From Artemisia argyi (Eukaryota; Streptophyta; Magnoliopsida; Asterales; Asteraceae), in assembly GCA_030686995.1 (NCBI GenBank), contig CM060704.1, forward strand, positions 169,638,218-169,702,217: a stretch of DNA of 64,000 bases, given 5' to 3'. Every line of letters begins with the position of its first letter. The first letter of the stretch is position 1. This document shows, in pieces, positions 34,001 through 48,089 of the stretch. The notes below the pieces were generated by a model, which had not been told where the DNA came from, made no database searches, and saw nothing but the letters and a program-made list of their open reading frames with translations. The position numbers and the translations under genes are program-made.

Positions 34001-37000
34001 AGTTTTTGTTACAAACTGAGGGACAAATCCTCACCATTCATCTAGTTTGATCTAATGGTGGGGATTAACCTAAGATTTAATAAGACAACCTAAGTCCACG
34101 TTTTTTTTCTTGTCCTTTTTGTCTATCTTATTTATTCATTTTTTTTTCGTTTTTTTTACGTTTTTTTTCGTTTTTCATACATATTCGTCGGTTTTTTACG
34201 TTTTCGTCAGTTTTCTTACGTTTTCGTTCGTTTTCATACATTTTCGTCCGTTTTCGTCTGTTTTCACTCGTTTTCATTCGTTTTCGTCTGTTTTCTTACG
34301 TTTTCACCCGTTTTCATACGTTTCGTCCATTTTAATACGTTTTCGTCCGTTTTCATACGTTTTCGTCTGTTTTCTTACGTTTTCATCTGTTTTCGATTTT
34401 TTTTCATACGTTTTCGTCCGTTTTCATATATATATATATATTCGTCCGTTTTCTTACGTTTTCATCTGTTTTTGAATTTTCTCATACGTTTTCGCCTGTT
34501 TTCATATGTTTTTGTCCGTTTTCATATATATTCGTCTGTTTTCTTACGTTTTTGTCCGTTTTCTTACGTTTTCGTCCGTTTTCATATGTTTTCGTCCGTT
34601 TTTATATGTTTTCGTCCATTTTTATACGTTTTCATATGGTTTCATCTGTTTTCATTCATTTTTGTCCGTTTTCTTACGTTTTCGTTCGTTTTCATACATT
34701 CTCGTACGTTTTCATACGTTTTCATTCATTTTCGTTCGTTTTTAAATGTTTTCAGACGTTTTCATACCTTTCTAAATATCACAAGTGATATACTGTGATT
34801 ATCAGAATATCACTTGTGATATTCTGAATATCACAAGTGATTTTTAACATTCTGTAACATGAAAATCACAAGTGATATTCAAAATATTGCAAGTGATATC
34901 TGAATATCGCAAGTGATATCTGAATATCGCAAGTGATATTTTGAATATCACAAGTGATTTTTAACAAATGTTCTGTGACATGAAAATCGCAAGTGATATT
35001 CAGAATATCGCAAGTGATATTCAGAATATCGCAAGTGATATTCTGAATATCAAAAGTGATATTCTGAATATAAATCACAAGTGATATTCAGAATATTACA
35101 AGTGATTTCACGCTTTTTTTTAATTCACGTTTTTTCAAAAGTGATATTTTGAATATCACTCTGAATATCACAAGTGATTTTCAACAATTGTTCTGTAACA
35201 TGAAATTCACAAGTGATATTCAGAAAATCACAAGTTGTATTCTAAATATTACAAGTGATATTCCGAATATCACAAGTGATTTTCAACTAATATTTTGTAA
35301 CATGAAAATCACAAATGATATTCTAAATATCACATGTGATTTTCAACTAACGTTTTGTAACATGAATATCACTTGTAATTTTCTGAATATCACTTGTGAT
35401 ATTCAGATTATCACTTGTGATTTTTATGTTACAAAACATTAGTTGAAAATCACTTGTGATATTCAGAAAATCACAAGTGATATTCTGAATATCACAAGTG
35501 ATATTCCGAATATCACAAGTGATGTTCATCTAATGTTTTGTAACATGAAAATCACAAGTGATATTCTGAATATCAAAAGTGATATTCAGAAAATTACAAG
35601 TGTTATTCAGAATATTATAAGTGATTTTCATATTTTTTAATTCACGTTTTTTTTCACTTCTTTACGTTTTCTTCTGTTTTTGTTCGTTTTCATACGTTTC
35701 TGAATATCACAATTGATATTATTAATATCACAAGTGATATTTTGAATATCAAAGAAAATCACTTGTGATATTAAGAATATCAATTGTGATATTCAGAAAC
35801 GTATAAAAATGGATGAAAACATATGAAAACGAACGAATACGTATGAAAGCGTAAAAACACGCCTGGAAAGGGACAAAAACGTATGAAAAATTGATGAAAA
35901 CGGACGAAAACGTATAAAAACTGCTAAAAAGTATGAAAACAGACGAAAGCGTCTGAAAACAGACAAAAATACATAAAGACGGACAAAAATGTTTATAAAC
36001 GTATGAAAACAGATAAAACTAGATGAAAGCATATAAAAACAGACGAAAACGTCTTAAAATGGACGAAAACGTATAAAAACAGACAAAAACATCTGAAAAC
36101 AAACGATAATGTAAAAAGTTGATGAAAACGTCTAAAAGCGGATAAAATCGTCTGAAAACATATAAATACTGCTGAAACGTATGAAAATAGACGAAAACGT
36201 TTGAAAACAGACAAAAATGTACAAAAATGGATGAAAACAGACAAAAATGTCTGAGTATCACCGAATATCACTTGTGATATTCAGAAACGTATGAAAACGT
36301 CTGAAATTGGCCAAAAAAATTTAAAAACGGACGAAAACCTATGAAAATAAACGAAAATGTAAGAAAACAGACGAATATGTAGGAAAAAGGACGAAAACGT
36401 CTAAAAACAGATGAAAACATAAAAAAATGGAAGAAAACGTATGAAATCAGACGGAAACAAATGTAAACATATGAAACCGGACGAAAACGTATAAAAACGG
36501 ATGAAATCGTGTAAAAACGGATGAAAACGTATGAAAATGGACAAAAACGTATATAAACGTATGAAAACGGACAAAAATGGACAAAAACGTATAAAAACGG
36601 ATAAAAACGTATGAAATGGACAAAAATGTCTGAAAACATATAAAAACTGTCGAAAACGAATAAAAACGTCTGAAAACAGACGAAAACGTAAAAAACGGAC
36701 AAAAACGTATAAAAACGTCTGAAAACGGACAAAAACGTTTGAAAACGTATATAATCATGTGAAAACAGACAAAAACGGACGAAAACGTAATAAAGTGAGA
36801 AAAAATCATGAATTTATTTAAAAAAGAAAAGCTTGACTTAGAAAAAAAAATGTGAATTAGAAGAAAAAAAATGAAAAAAATATATAACGTTAATTGGAAA
36901 AAAAAGCCAAAAAGAAAGAAAAAAAAAATAAAATAAAGAAAGTGAATAATAAAAAAGACAAAGAAAAAGGAGAAAAAAAAAAAGACATGGACTTAGGTTT

Positions 37001-37087
37001 CTATGTTTAATCTTAGGTTAATCTCCACCATTAGATTAAACTAAATGAATGGTTGAGATTTGTCCCTTAGTATGTAACAAAAAAACT
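34001..37087. mobile_element. 3.1-kb foldback element with minisatellite arms
   Basis: Terminal inverted repeats of about 110 bp (AGTTTTTGTTACAAACTGAG at left; the reverse complement of a close copy at right, ending 37087) share TCTAATGGTGGGGATTAACC-type text. Inside, the left arm (34140-34770) is made of CGTTTTCGTCCGTTTTCATA units and the right arm (35795-36790) of the same unit in reverse complement. The middle (34775-35780) is an array of TATCACAAGTGATATTCTGA, itself palindromic. I could not fix the target duplication. Frames in it such as repeating VFVRFHTFSSVF are repeat translations, not proteins. Confidence 0.85.
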
Positions 37088-37774
37088 AGTCCTTAAATGA
37101 ACTTTTCTCTATAATTCATATTGAATGCAAAATATTATTTGTATAAATGACAGCATCATATTTCATTGGAACCCAGATTTAAGAGGGTGTTTGGCCTTTT
37201 TCTGGTAACTCTTTATTTCTGGCTTGGTAGTAGCTCTAAAACAACTTATATAGTTGGATTAACCAAATAGGAATTTAGAATAGGCAATCCCCAAACATCC
37301 TTGTAATTTTTCATCCAATGTATAAAAACACAACATAGATTTTGGTAAAACTTAAGCTATTTCAAAGAGCTCCAAAAATATTATTACATAAATAAGACCT
37401 TAGATAAGTTTTCTTTTTATGAGCTTTTGTGTTTAGCAACCGCAATAAGCCATTATGGCCCCAAAATAAGCTAGAGGGGTGTGTCTATCTAGTTATTGCG
37501 TTTGAGAATGCTTATCTAAACTACAAATCTAATTATTGTGAGCAGACATAAGCTACTTTGAAACAATTAATAAAAAAATAGGAAATTATAACTGGTCTAA
37601 AATAGCATCACCACTCGAGCAACCCTCAACATAACATAACAGTGTAGCAAACTTCATTTTTACCAGATACTTTGATATAAAACACCTTGATATGTAGAAA
37701 CATAATAACTTAAGAGTGAAGTCGTCAAATCATTAGCAAATAATAAGTCAATGAAGTTTTAGTTAATTGCACAC

Positions 37775-37968
37775 CTTAGAGTCTTGTTCCAGCTTCCTGA
37801 TACCAAAGGGTTAATCTCTGGAATCCAAGCAACTTCCTTCACTGGAGCATCATGCATAGCCATAGTTATTGGTGGGCCACCAAGCAGTGCCGGCTACATT
37901 TTCACTTGTTTGTCATAGCATCCAGAAAAGACTATTGTCCCATCATCTTTCCAAGCTAAACATAAAAC
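37775..37968 (-). pseudogene. Captured RAE1 (WD40 mRNA-export factor) exon fragment
   Basis: Minus-strand translation gives VLCLAWKDDGTIVFSG, then DKQVKM, a TAG where Trp is expected, GGPPITMAMHDAPVKEVAWI and VSGSWNKTLR, followed by a GTGTGC donor-like junction. This matches two adjacent WD40 blades of plant RAE1, the nuclear-pore-associated mRNA export factor. The nonsense codon and the lack of neighbouring exons in frame mark it as a fragment. Its orientation agrees with Helitron 2, so capture by that element is the simplest explanation. Confidence 0.75.
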
Positions 37969-38576
37969 TTGCTAGTAAGAAGCCAAAGGAGTGGGAAAGA
38001 AGCAATTATCAAACTGTATGTAAAACAACCATTAGAAAACTATAACCCAAATATTAGATACAGGCTGTCTTATCGGTTGGTCATGTGCTATTGAAGCTTA
38101 CCCCACAGACCCAACAGAAGCTCCACTTTTTGTTATCTCCCAACATCTAATCGGCAATTGTTCCGTAGTATAATGAAAATCCAAACACAAAAAATATTGA
38201 CTGTAGATCCAAATTGAGGGTAATTGACTCGTATATGCTATAATGTATACCAATAAACAATCACTTTGGGTCTATAAGCATGCAAAACAATAAAAAAAGG
38301 TTAAGATAGGTCACAAATTTACACAGTGATTAACTCTCTTTTTCTTCTTCTTCATAAAATGGGACAGTTATTGACACCGTACATGATCCTCCAAATTTCT
38401 TTTTCTTTCAAAGTCTTCAATAGTTAGCAACTATTGATGCTTGTCAATAGTTGAAGGCTTGAACATGCAAAAATATAATAATAATAAAACCTCTTTTATA
38501 ATATAGAAAATATTTGTTTTCCTCTATACCTGTTGGGGTAAAATTTAAGCTAAAAAATGTATCAATGACCTAATAT

Positions 38577-41500
38577 TGTAACACCCCCGCCGAAGGTGGA
38601 AACGCGAGGTGCAACATATCAATAATCATCACAAAAGAGATTTAGAACAATACCATAATTTATATGAAAGGAAAAGTATATCATTACAACATTGTTATAG
38701 CCGATATTGGCAATTTAAGATACAAAGTTTATTTCCCAAAAGATAGCTTTGTAATACATAATGATCAGTAGTGACATGTGAAAACTTCATTATGCATAGA
38801 CCTTGAAGAAAAACTTACTGACGATCACCTGAAATGCATGAGAGAAAACAGGTCAACTATGAAAATAGTTGGTGAGTACACACAGTTTATATAATATGAA
38901 AAACCTTTTTAGAAAGTTCACAAGGCAAAGGCATTGTAAATCCACTCAGTTGCAAATCCCGCCCATACAAAATTTGCAACCTGTGTGTTCACAACCCATT
39001 GCATATAAAGTAATATGTATGGTAATCAAGCACACGCGGTCATAATAGTTCACAATATAAGCACCACGTACATATAATAATGTATGCTAGGCAAAGCCCC
39101 TAATAAATAATATGCATCCCGTAACATAGTGAACGAGAGGTTGGCCGACCTCTAATAGCGTTATCCATACTATTTACTAATAGGTGTCGAACAATGCGAA
39201 TGTACGAACAGTATATCATACAACTATTATATACAATTAAGAACGCTCCGAACATGGGAGACTTTGCACCCTCCACCAATAAGGCGAGACTTTAGGTCAA
39301 GAACGCTGCACCAATAAGGTGAGACTTTAGGTCATAGCACATACGGTTCATTAAGTTCAAAACAAGTCATAAGTTCGCAATAAAGTTCAAGAGTTTGATT
39401 TAAGTTCGAAAGTTTAGGTCAAAAGAGTTCAATAAATAACAATCAATTTAGTTCAAGTATAATTCATGCATCCACCTCAAAACGATTAAAATAGTTAGAA
39501 AAAGAGGTTCGTGAATACTCACCTGTTACAAGCGATATGATAACAAAATGTATGAACTGAAATAAGGCGGGAACTCTATCCGCAACCTAAAATAAATGAT
39601 TTGATCTAAGGTAAGCAATGATACAATGCTATATATGCAAGTACGTATGTTATCGATACCACTATTTAGTTTTGAAAATAATGTTTATCGTCAAAAATAC
39701 ATTTTTGACGTCTCGTAAAGTTAATAAACACTTTTCATGTATTTATGTTGAAACGATACTCCACGATCCTCGTTTGGTGGTCTATCAGTGAATATTGTGT
39801 TTTTGGTCGCATAAATAACAATTTCATTATTTGAAAATATGTCTTAAATGGCCTCGCAAAACTAGTCGCGAAATAATATACGTTAAGTGTTAAAACATGA
39901 GCTTGACGTTTTTGGAAACCTTGCAACAATGTCTAGAAGTCGTGTCATTTAACTTTTGTCCGTACGTGTCTCGATCAATGAGAAAAATGGCTCTCAACAT
40001 GACGTATTACAAAAACTGTTTTTGACTTGGCATTATTTTTCTTATTAAAAGCTGATGGAATATATAGTGTTTCGTCGGGTTTCAAACGCGTGTAACTTTG
40101 TCGTTATAAGCCCGTTTTCTACGTTCTTTATACCCTCGGTCTCGTGTTACAGTGAACTAATGGAATTTTGATAATTCGGTGCATTTTATTTACGATTGGT
40201 GTCCTGTTTTGGCCGTAGAAAATCGTGCATCAGCACCAAAATTTTCAGAAAATTAGTTATAGTTGTAAAACTTGTTTTTGGCATATCTTTTTCGTCGTAA
40301 GTCCGTTTTAACTCGTTCAAGTGGATATGGTTTCGTTTTTGAGTGTATTTTCTGAATATCTAGCCTAAAATTTCCTGCGACCCACTGAAATTTCCAAGTT
40401 TTACAAAATAGGACAGCCCTTATATATATAGTGTCGAAAACGAGTTTTCTAGTTTATAACTTGTACCAATCCCTTCCAATCACCAACAAAACTAGTCTCA
40501 ACCTACAATACACCTTCTAAGGGTGTCATGGGTTCCTAAACTTCACCAATAATGAGAGTTTGAAATAAAACACTAGTTATTAACTTTTATGTCTTTAAAA
40601 ATTAACAAAACATGTATAAGTGGTATGAATACATAATAATACTTGCATATTTAGTACTAGAAAATGAAATAGATCATGTATGAATATTGTAAGAGTATGA
40701 AAAATTATTTTAGCACCTTACTTGTGATGATGAAGGGGTTTAGTGATATAAAACTTAATTGACTTAAAGGTTTTTATTTCAAAACCTATACTAGAACACT
40801 AAAGAGATCTTGATAATACTTGAACTTGTAAAATTGAGGATTCTTCTTCTTCTTCTTAGTTTGGCCAAACTACAAGGACCATGGAGAGTGTTTGCTTTGG
40901 CTAGTTTCTTGTTCAGGATATTATGTAAGTATAATCTGATATATACATGAAGTATTTAGCAATTATCTAATAGCAATGGTCTAATTGTAATTAAGTGGTC
41001 AAATAAAAGTAGTCAAAGGTGACTAGGGGGTACATGAGGCGGCAATGGGTGAAGGGTAGAGGAGTTTGGAAGATTTTTAGTATAAAACATGCAAAAATGT
41101 TAGATATTTAGTTAATTAGGTTAGGATATTTTGTTATCGGGTACCGAGTTAGCTAGAATCAATTTTAACAGAAAAAAATAAAGTATATTGAAGTCATAAA
41201 AATTATAAAATTACATTTCTCGCAAGTATCGGGTGAATAAATAATTATCGTATTGAAATTACGGAAACCATCGTAATTATAAGCTTTTAACGATACTTGT
41301 ACCATTTAAATTTAAAATACCAGGTAAACTAATAATCTAATTTTTATATCACTGTAATGAGTGTAAAAATATATCAGGATCATAGTCGGGAGTGTCGGAT
41401 CAATTGTTCAAAATAATTGCTCGTGCGATAGCGTTTATTAAATAAATAAATATACATGAATTTAAATGATGCAAACTCGCGAATGAACTTATATGCAGAT

Positions 41501-41664
41501 GATGTAGTAATGATATGTAGACTACTCTAGTCTATATGATATGTCCTTACTGATAATGCATGAATAGTGATCGGTGAATAGTAAATGATGAATAGTAACT
41601 TGTGAATAGCAAATTGTCGAGGTTTGAAAATAAATATAGACGTAGAAAATTAAGGGTTGTTACA
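38577..41664 (-). mobile_element. Solo LTR, about 3.1 kb, 5-bp TSD (Tekay/Del-like)
   Basis: Starts TGTAACACCCCCGCCGAAGG and ends GGGTTGTTACA, flanked by the perfect 5-bp direct repeat AATAT (38572-38576 and 41665-41669). The TGTAACA...TGTTACA ends and the large size fit LTRs of Tekay/Del-type chromoviruses. On the minus strand the 5' side reads TGTAACAACCCTTAATTTTC and the 3' side GGCGGGGGTGTTACA. No internal gag-pol or second LTR is present, so it is a solo LTR left by recombination. Confidence 0.85.
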
Positions 41665-41669
41665 AATAT

Positions 41670-44600
41670 ATACTAAGTAAAGACTAATTATTAAATCCAT
41701 TCCATGCAAGTAAATAACATAACTAATAACACTAATCATTCCTTATCTGTACCAAAATAGAAATGACTTTCGTTTTTTAGAAACATGCTTTAGTTACTAT
41801 AAAAACCATAGGTGACCGTCGTAGTTTTAAGTTAATATTAACTATTGCCAAGGTGAGAGCACATAAAAAATTCGCTCATCAGAACACAATTTATCAATTT
41901 GTTCCTTCACCATTTGCAAAGGTGTAACCCATAAATTATGATTCTGTCAAATAGCAATAAACATAGAGAATCCATACGGTTAGGGTATCCATGGGAAAAA
42001 GACCAACTTTGTAGCATTTCATAATATCAAATAGGTGAAACTAAAAAAATATATAATTTGATAAATATACCTAACAATATTTTTTTTTACAGGAAATCTG
42101 GACTCAATTGATATTTAGAGCTATTATTTAATTTAAAAGATCACCTGGAAACGAATTAGTTGCTCTATTTCTATTATGAAAATGCACTCTATTGTTGGCT
42201 GCACTCATTAAGCAGAGGTTCGTTGTATCGTCACGTAGTAGAAATTGAAAATTTTTGTCCTATGCAACCCTACATGTCAACACATATTAGCAATCATAAG
42301 TTCACAATATGCTATCATAATGTGCAGTAGGTTGGTTCATAATTGTTGAATCCATTGCTAAGATTGCAAAACCAACAATAGCATCTTACTACATCAGATG
42401 AGGTACATGTCACTTATTTACGGTGGAAAAGTTATGACAATAGAAAGCTTAAATATGCCTTATGCAAAAGGAGTATCAAGACACTCCAAACCAACCTATT
42501 TCAACTCATAATAAATTTCTGCCAATAACTTATACCCAATTCCCACCTCCGCATACATATATTGGTTGCCCAAGTTGCATCAAACTATTGTCAGCTAATG
42601 AGACATCAAAAGTAAGCATAACTTGTTTGGCTTTAACCAAACATCCAAAAGGGTTTAATACTTTTATTAATATACAATAAGCAAATAAGCCCCCAAAATA
42701 AGCTTACCCAAACGCCCTTTTAATTAAACAAATAAGCCTCCCAATTAAGCTTACCCAAACGTCCTTTTAATTACTTGTAACTGGTATCCATGATAGTGTA
42801 CCCACCCGACCAAACATTAGTATTTGAAAAGTTTCTAATATCTGTGAAAAAATATTATTTGGGCTGCATGAAACCTGATTTTCATCGTAAGGCCAATTAA
42901 AAAATCTTAGTTCGAATTCATAATCCCAAATTTAACAAACATGTATTCACAAATCAATGCATTCAAAACAAAATTTATACAATGTCTTGATGGATCTATG
43001 ATCTTTACCACCACCTGCAAAGAAGAAAATTCATTATTTTTAAATGAGACAGAAAAATAGGTAGTTTGGTAACGGTTTGAAAAGGATATACAAAGCAGAA
43101 ATTAAAAATAATGGTCTAAATAAATGATTTTCTATGATGGATCATGGAGATGTAAGTTTACCTGCCCACCACGGCATATGCAGATAGAAAAACAACTCCT
43201 TTGTGAAGCCAACTGTGCATCATTGTACTCTCCTTTAACATATTCAACAATCCTGTAATATGCATCCGGCAATTTCCCCTGCCAAGTTCGTCCCTCATTG
43301 GCCAATTTAGAATACCACATGTTTAGCTAACAAAAAAAATAGCAAACTGTCAACACTTACTTTAAGAAATCAATTTCCACCATTTGTCGCAAAAAATGCA
43401 ACAATTCATGTGGATGCTCAACACGCAAACCAACCTATTCATTACAAATATCCCAAGAAATTCACATGGAAAAAATAAATAATTTACAAATATACAACAA
43501 AATCTTCAGGAACCAACTACATATTATGAGAAAGATGCGTTTGATATACATCATGTGCAAAATGCCCGACTGCAAGATTTTTCCATTCAAAAAACAAACT
43601 CTAAAATCTTAATAGTCACTGCCAAACAGTCTGTAAATGGATTTTGACATTGTATTTCCTTATAAATTTTTTGTCTAGCAGACTGCATCCCACGTGGACC
43701 CATTCTCGCTATAAATGGGCTATACACCCTACTAAAATAGTTCAGAAACATAAATTTGATAACGAATCAAGTAAAGAATAAAAATTCATCCATGAATGGG
43801 CGAAGATTATGACCTAACTATCGATCACCAGTGAAATTATACTCCTCCAATTAATTGTATATATAAATACATTAACATAAGATCTAGTGCAAATATAAAC
43901 TTTATTAAATTATTCTAATGAAAGTGAGTAAAATTTGTGGGTTTACACAATATATCTGGAACGAATCGCCTGACCCGAACTGAGAAACTGCATGTTTTGA
44001 CCCATAACTTAAAGACTACGTAGCAAGACCACATCAACCTAAAACCAAATAATATAAATCACTAACTTTGCACCACTAATTCACTAATTCTTCGAATAGG
44101 CATGGTGAGCTAACTGCACTCTGTAACTCTGGAAATTTTTCAATCTACTGATAGTTACAAAACAATTATAAAAAAATATTCAATGATAACCATACATATA
44201 ATAGATTTTTCAAATTTAATTTCCTTTTGCCTCGGTTTTTGAAATTTTTACAATTACTCTACCAATAAACAAACCCTAATTTTTTCCAAAAACTGAAAAA
44301 AAAAATTAACAGTAAAATTACAAACCTTTTTGGAATATGAATAAAAGCCCTATATCAATTTTAAATAATTCAAGAAATTAGGTATTAAAAATCATACCTT
44401 TAGACCATTGAAAGAGTTTATGTTCTTCAATATAGATTGTCTTCGAAATCACTGAGACATATTGAAAAGTCTTTGCTTCAATTTGTATTAATCTTTGATT
44501 TATGGTTAGAGTGGGTGGGTTGAGAGAAAAATGGCGTTGAAACAGCGGGTTGAGTTTTGGGAGGTTTTGTTGTTTTAAATTTTAATTTTGGACCCTTAAG

Positions 44601-44700
44601 GTTTTGTAAATTAACTACGCCTTTTTAAAGTTTTATTCTTTACAATTTTGACACGTATACTTTTATACTCAATTTTTCTAAAAAACGAATTTGTAAACAT
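41670..44700 (-). other. Helitron 2 interior with unrecognised exon-like blocks
   Basis: Several minus-strand blocks look like exons with splice signals: about 43620-43740 (RVYSPFIARMGPRGMQSARQ), 43355-43440 (EHPHELLHFLRQMVEIDFL) and 43160-43320 (WYSKLANEGRTWQGKLPDAY, followed by a GTAAAC donor). A further block at about 41860-41945 reads NLWVTPLQMVKEQIDKLC. They may derive from one captured host gene that I cannot name. The rest is AT-rich and shows nothing. Confidence 0.4.
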
Positions 44701-44852
44701 TATTGTCAAAATAAGGAAATATTTATGTTTTTCTAATTAAACATGTTTAATAGAATCAATAATAATAATAAAATTATTACTAAATAAGGAATAAATTGAT
44801 TTTTTTGAAATGAAAAATTCCCATTAGGGGTTTTGTTTTATTAGGAACAAGA

Positions 44853-45847
44853 TTTATGTGACAACTGATGACTTGCGAGTTAAGCTTAACTTAAGAATAA
44901 TTGAATTGACCAGCGATAAACTGATAATGACCAAGGATATTACTTACAAGTGAAAGAAGATCGAGGGTGTAAGTTTTGTGTGAATGATCATCTGCAGTTA
45001 ATTTGAACTTCAAATTATATGATGCTAATTGCTTGATAGTGGTTGAACTTGAATTAAGACTGAAAAGAGATGATGTAAAGTATTATTGTCTGATTAAATC
45101 GGCTTCAGTTCAAGGTAATAATGTCTAATAGTAATCTGTCAGTCTGTCACAATCTAAAACTAAGCTAGCAAAGATGTAAAACTTTAGGTACCTGTAAAAT
45201 GGGCGTGACAATGCTTCTAGCGAACTTTTGTATAACTTCCTGGATTTTCTATTTGTATAACTTTTGTCAGTTGTAGAAGGGATGTCACAGTGTTTCTAGT
45301 GAAATTAGCACTTCATGGTTTTTCTGTCTGAATAAACGAATTAATGCTTGACCCCGATGTGTGAATCTGTTACTAAAGTAGCTCTGTTTTGACACTCATT
45401 TTCCAGGGTTTTTCCGTGGGCTAGCTGTGTGGTTATTGGTATGTTTATTGTTGAAGACTTCAAATATATACAGCGAACCTGATCAATTATTCTTGTTTTG
45501 TTTTGCAGTGATGATTTCAATTTACGGACACTATGATTTCAAGACATTGAGTTGAACATAACCTAGAAATACTTTCAAGACCTGGAGTTGAGCATAACCT
45601 GCTGCAATATACTTTCTTTTATAAAGATATATATACTTTGTTTACATTACATACTTCATAGGTGTAATTGAGCTTTCATTTGTAGGATTTATGACGTCTA
45701 CATGTAATCGAGCTTGTATGATGCGAAATGACGTTAAACTTGTTTACATTGCATACTACATAATGTTGTTTGATAAATACAATTATGTTTGCGTGTAAAA
45801 TCTCCATTGATGGTCAAATAGTTATTAGCTTTGACTTTATTATTCAT
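44853..45847. other. No gene seen
   Basis: Unassigned sequence to the right of Helitron 2. It has short repeats of AGTTGAACATAACCT and TTTACATTACATACTTCATA but no frame with recognisable content. Confidence 0.5.
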
Positions 45848-46189
45848 AATAGTGACGACTAGATTATGATTGTAGTGACGCCTCTTTTGTCACCAAATTG
45901 TACATCCGTGACAACCTTTTAGGGTCAATCGGACCAAAATTAGTGACGACTTACAGCCATCAATGACAACTTTTGTGACGAAAGAGGTTGTCAAAAATTT
46001 TAGTGACAACTCTGATTTTGTCACACATTAATGACGACCTTTTGCATTTTCATCTCTAAAAAAAATTAGTGACGGACCTATTGTGACGACAAATGACGAC
46101 CTCAGTTTTCGTGACCAACTAGGATTTGTGACTTTTTGCTGTTAGTGACGAAATTCCACTTGTCACTAAACCCAGTTTTTCTTGTAGTG
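45848..46189. mobile_element. CACTA-type terminal fragment bordering copy C
   Basis: Ends with GTTTTTCTTGTAGTG at 46189, the reverse complement of CACTACAAGAAAAAC, directly against copy C. It is filled with TAGTGACGAC and GTCACTAA words like the fragment at 28933-29393. No left terminus or target duplication was found. Confidence 0.6.
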
Positions 46190-47089
<900 letters not shown>

Positions 47090-48089
47090 TCATAGGGTAT
47101 TTTGCATAGCAGAACTAATATACAAGGAATGTCCATTACTAGTCGACGCTATCTCATTACTTTGTACAGTTCCGAATTTGGATGCATCTTTCTTCCGAAG
47201 TATCACTTTGTAGTAAAGAAAGTTACATGCAAAAATTACTATGAAAAGTACAAGCATGAGTAAATAGCCAATCCAGTTAAGCTCATGCGGGATCAGTAAC
47301 ATCAACACAAGCGAGAATGGTGCAAGAATTCCAGAGAAGCAAAAAACACTCCTTAAGGTCTTGTAAATGTAGTAGATAGGGTAGGAGCGGTTCCTTGTTG
47401 AGCTTTCTAAGTGAGTTTTCATGGCAAACAAAATCACAGAAGTCGGTATAGCAATTGTATAAGCAACCACAGCCATGTTGGCAAAGAAACTGTGAGTTTC
47501 AAAAGGAGATCGTTTGTAATTCTGAAACTTGAGTTGAGCGAGTTGTGTCAATGATGGATACATGACGACAAGAGCCCCCGCATACAAAAGATACGATATT
47601 CCTCCGTATTTATGAATAATTCTGAAAGAAAAAAACTTAACATAAGAAACAAATTACACAAAGAAGTGAATAAGTGAAAACCTCCTAAGATACACAAATA
47701 CGTAGTAAGTTTCCGAAAAGGATATTGAACTTACTGCTCAGGAGTTGGATTGGTTGCATGAAATGGAACTTGTGGTGCGTCTTTGCCTGCATCTTTATTA
47801 ATGGTAATGGCAATCTGTCCACCTCTTATGTTAGCATTACTTAAATCGGTGTCTGAACTCTCCATGTATATGATTGTGGATTCGGGCGGTCCATGAACAT
47901 TGGAAGTTACACACCTTCAAAATTCAAAACAGAAAAATCAACGGTGACGTAAATTACACATTCCAAAAGAAAAAACCAAGATAGAAGAATACATGCTGGA
48001 ACTTACTGCGCATTAGGCGGATTTACAGCGGGAGAGCACGTTGCTGATTGAGATATGGGAAGCCCTTCGGTGTAATTTAGATTTTCCAT
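47090..48089 (-). CDS. Small 4-TM membrane protein of unknown function, intact copy
   Basis: Three exons join in frame: 48007-48089 (83 nt, donor GTAAGT), 47735-47914 (180 nt, donor GTAAGT) and 47090-47621 (532 nt, acceptor TTTCTTTCAG), giving 264 residues. The start MENLNYTEGLPISQS is supported by the paralogue at 12214, which has the same start and splice phases. Residues 1-88 are hydrophilic (GPPESTIIYMESSDTDLSNA). Four hydrophobic segments follow at about 94-112, 133-155, 180-199 and 204-226, for example ANMAVVAYTIAIPTSVILF and LLMLVLFIVIFACNF, with a short hydrophilic tail (RKKDASKFGT). It should be an integral membrane protein. I do not recognise the family; the arrangement recalls small plant proteins such as PGG-type ones, but the signature is not there. 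It is the only full-length host gene in the window. Confidence 0.85.

Larger units (their letters stand above)
33116..44852 (-). mobile_element. Helitron 2 (minus strand) with nested insertions
   Basis: Read on the minus strand, the 5' end TCTTGTTCCTAATAAAACAA (from 44852) matches the first 70 bases of Helitron 1 with gaps, including the shared CATTTCAAAAA word. The 3' end at 33116 has the hairpin CTCGTGC-GT-GCACGGG, CATTATAA and CTAG, the same terminus as Helitron 1. Flanking bases on that strand are A (44853) and T (33115). The 11.7-kb span includes a foldback element (34001-37087) and a solo LTR (38577-41664) that are probably later insertions, plus a RAE1 gene fragment (37775-37968) and unrecognised exon-like blocks (43130-43760). 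No Rep/helicase frame is present. Confidence 0.85.

Noticed and set aside
34110..36809. Several open frames with repeating VFVRFHTFSSVF text
   Set aside because: They are translations of the 20-bp minisatellite arms in more than one frame and on both strands; no real protein is implied.
39735..39929. 64-residue frame in the solo LTR
   Set aside because: Lies within non-coding LTR sequence and has no family features.
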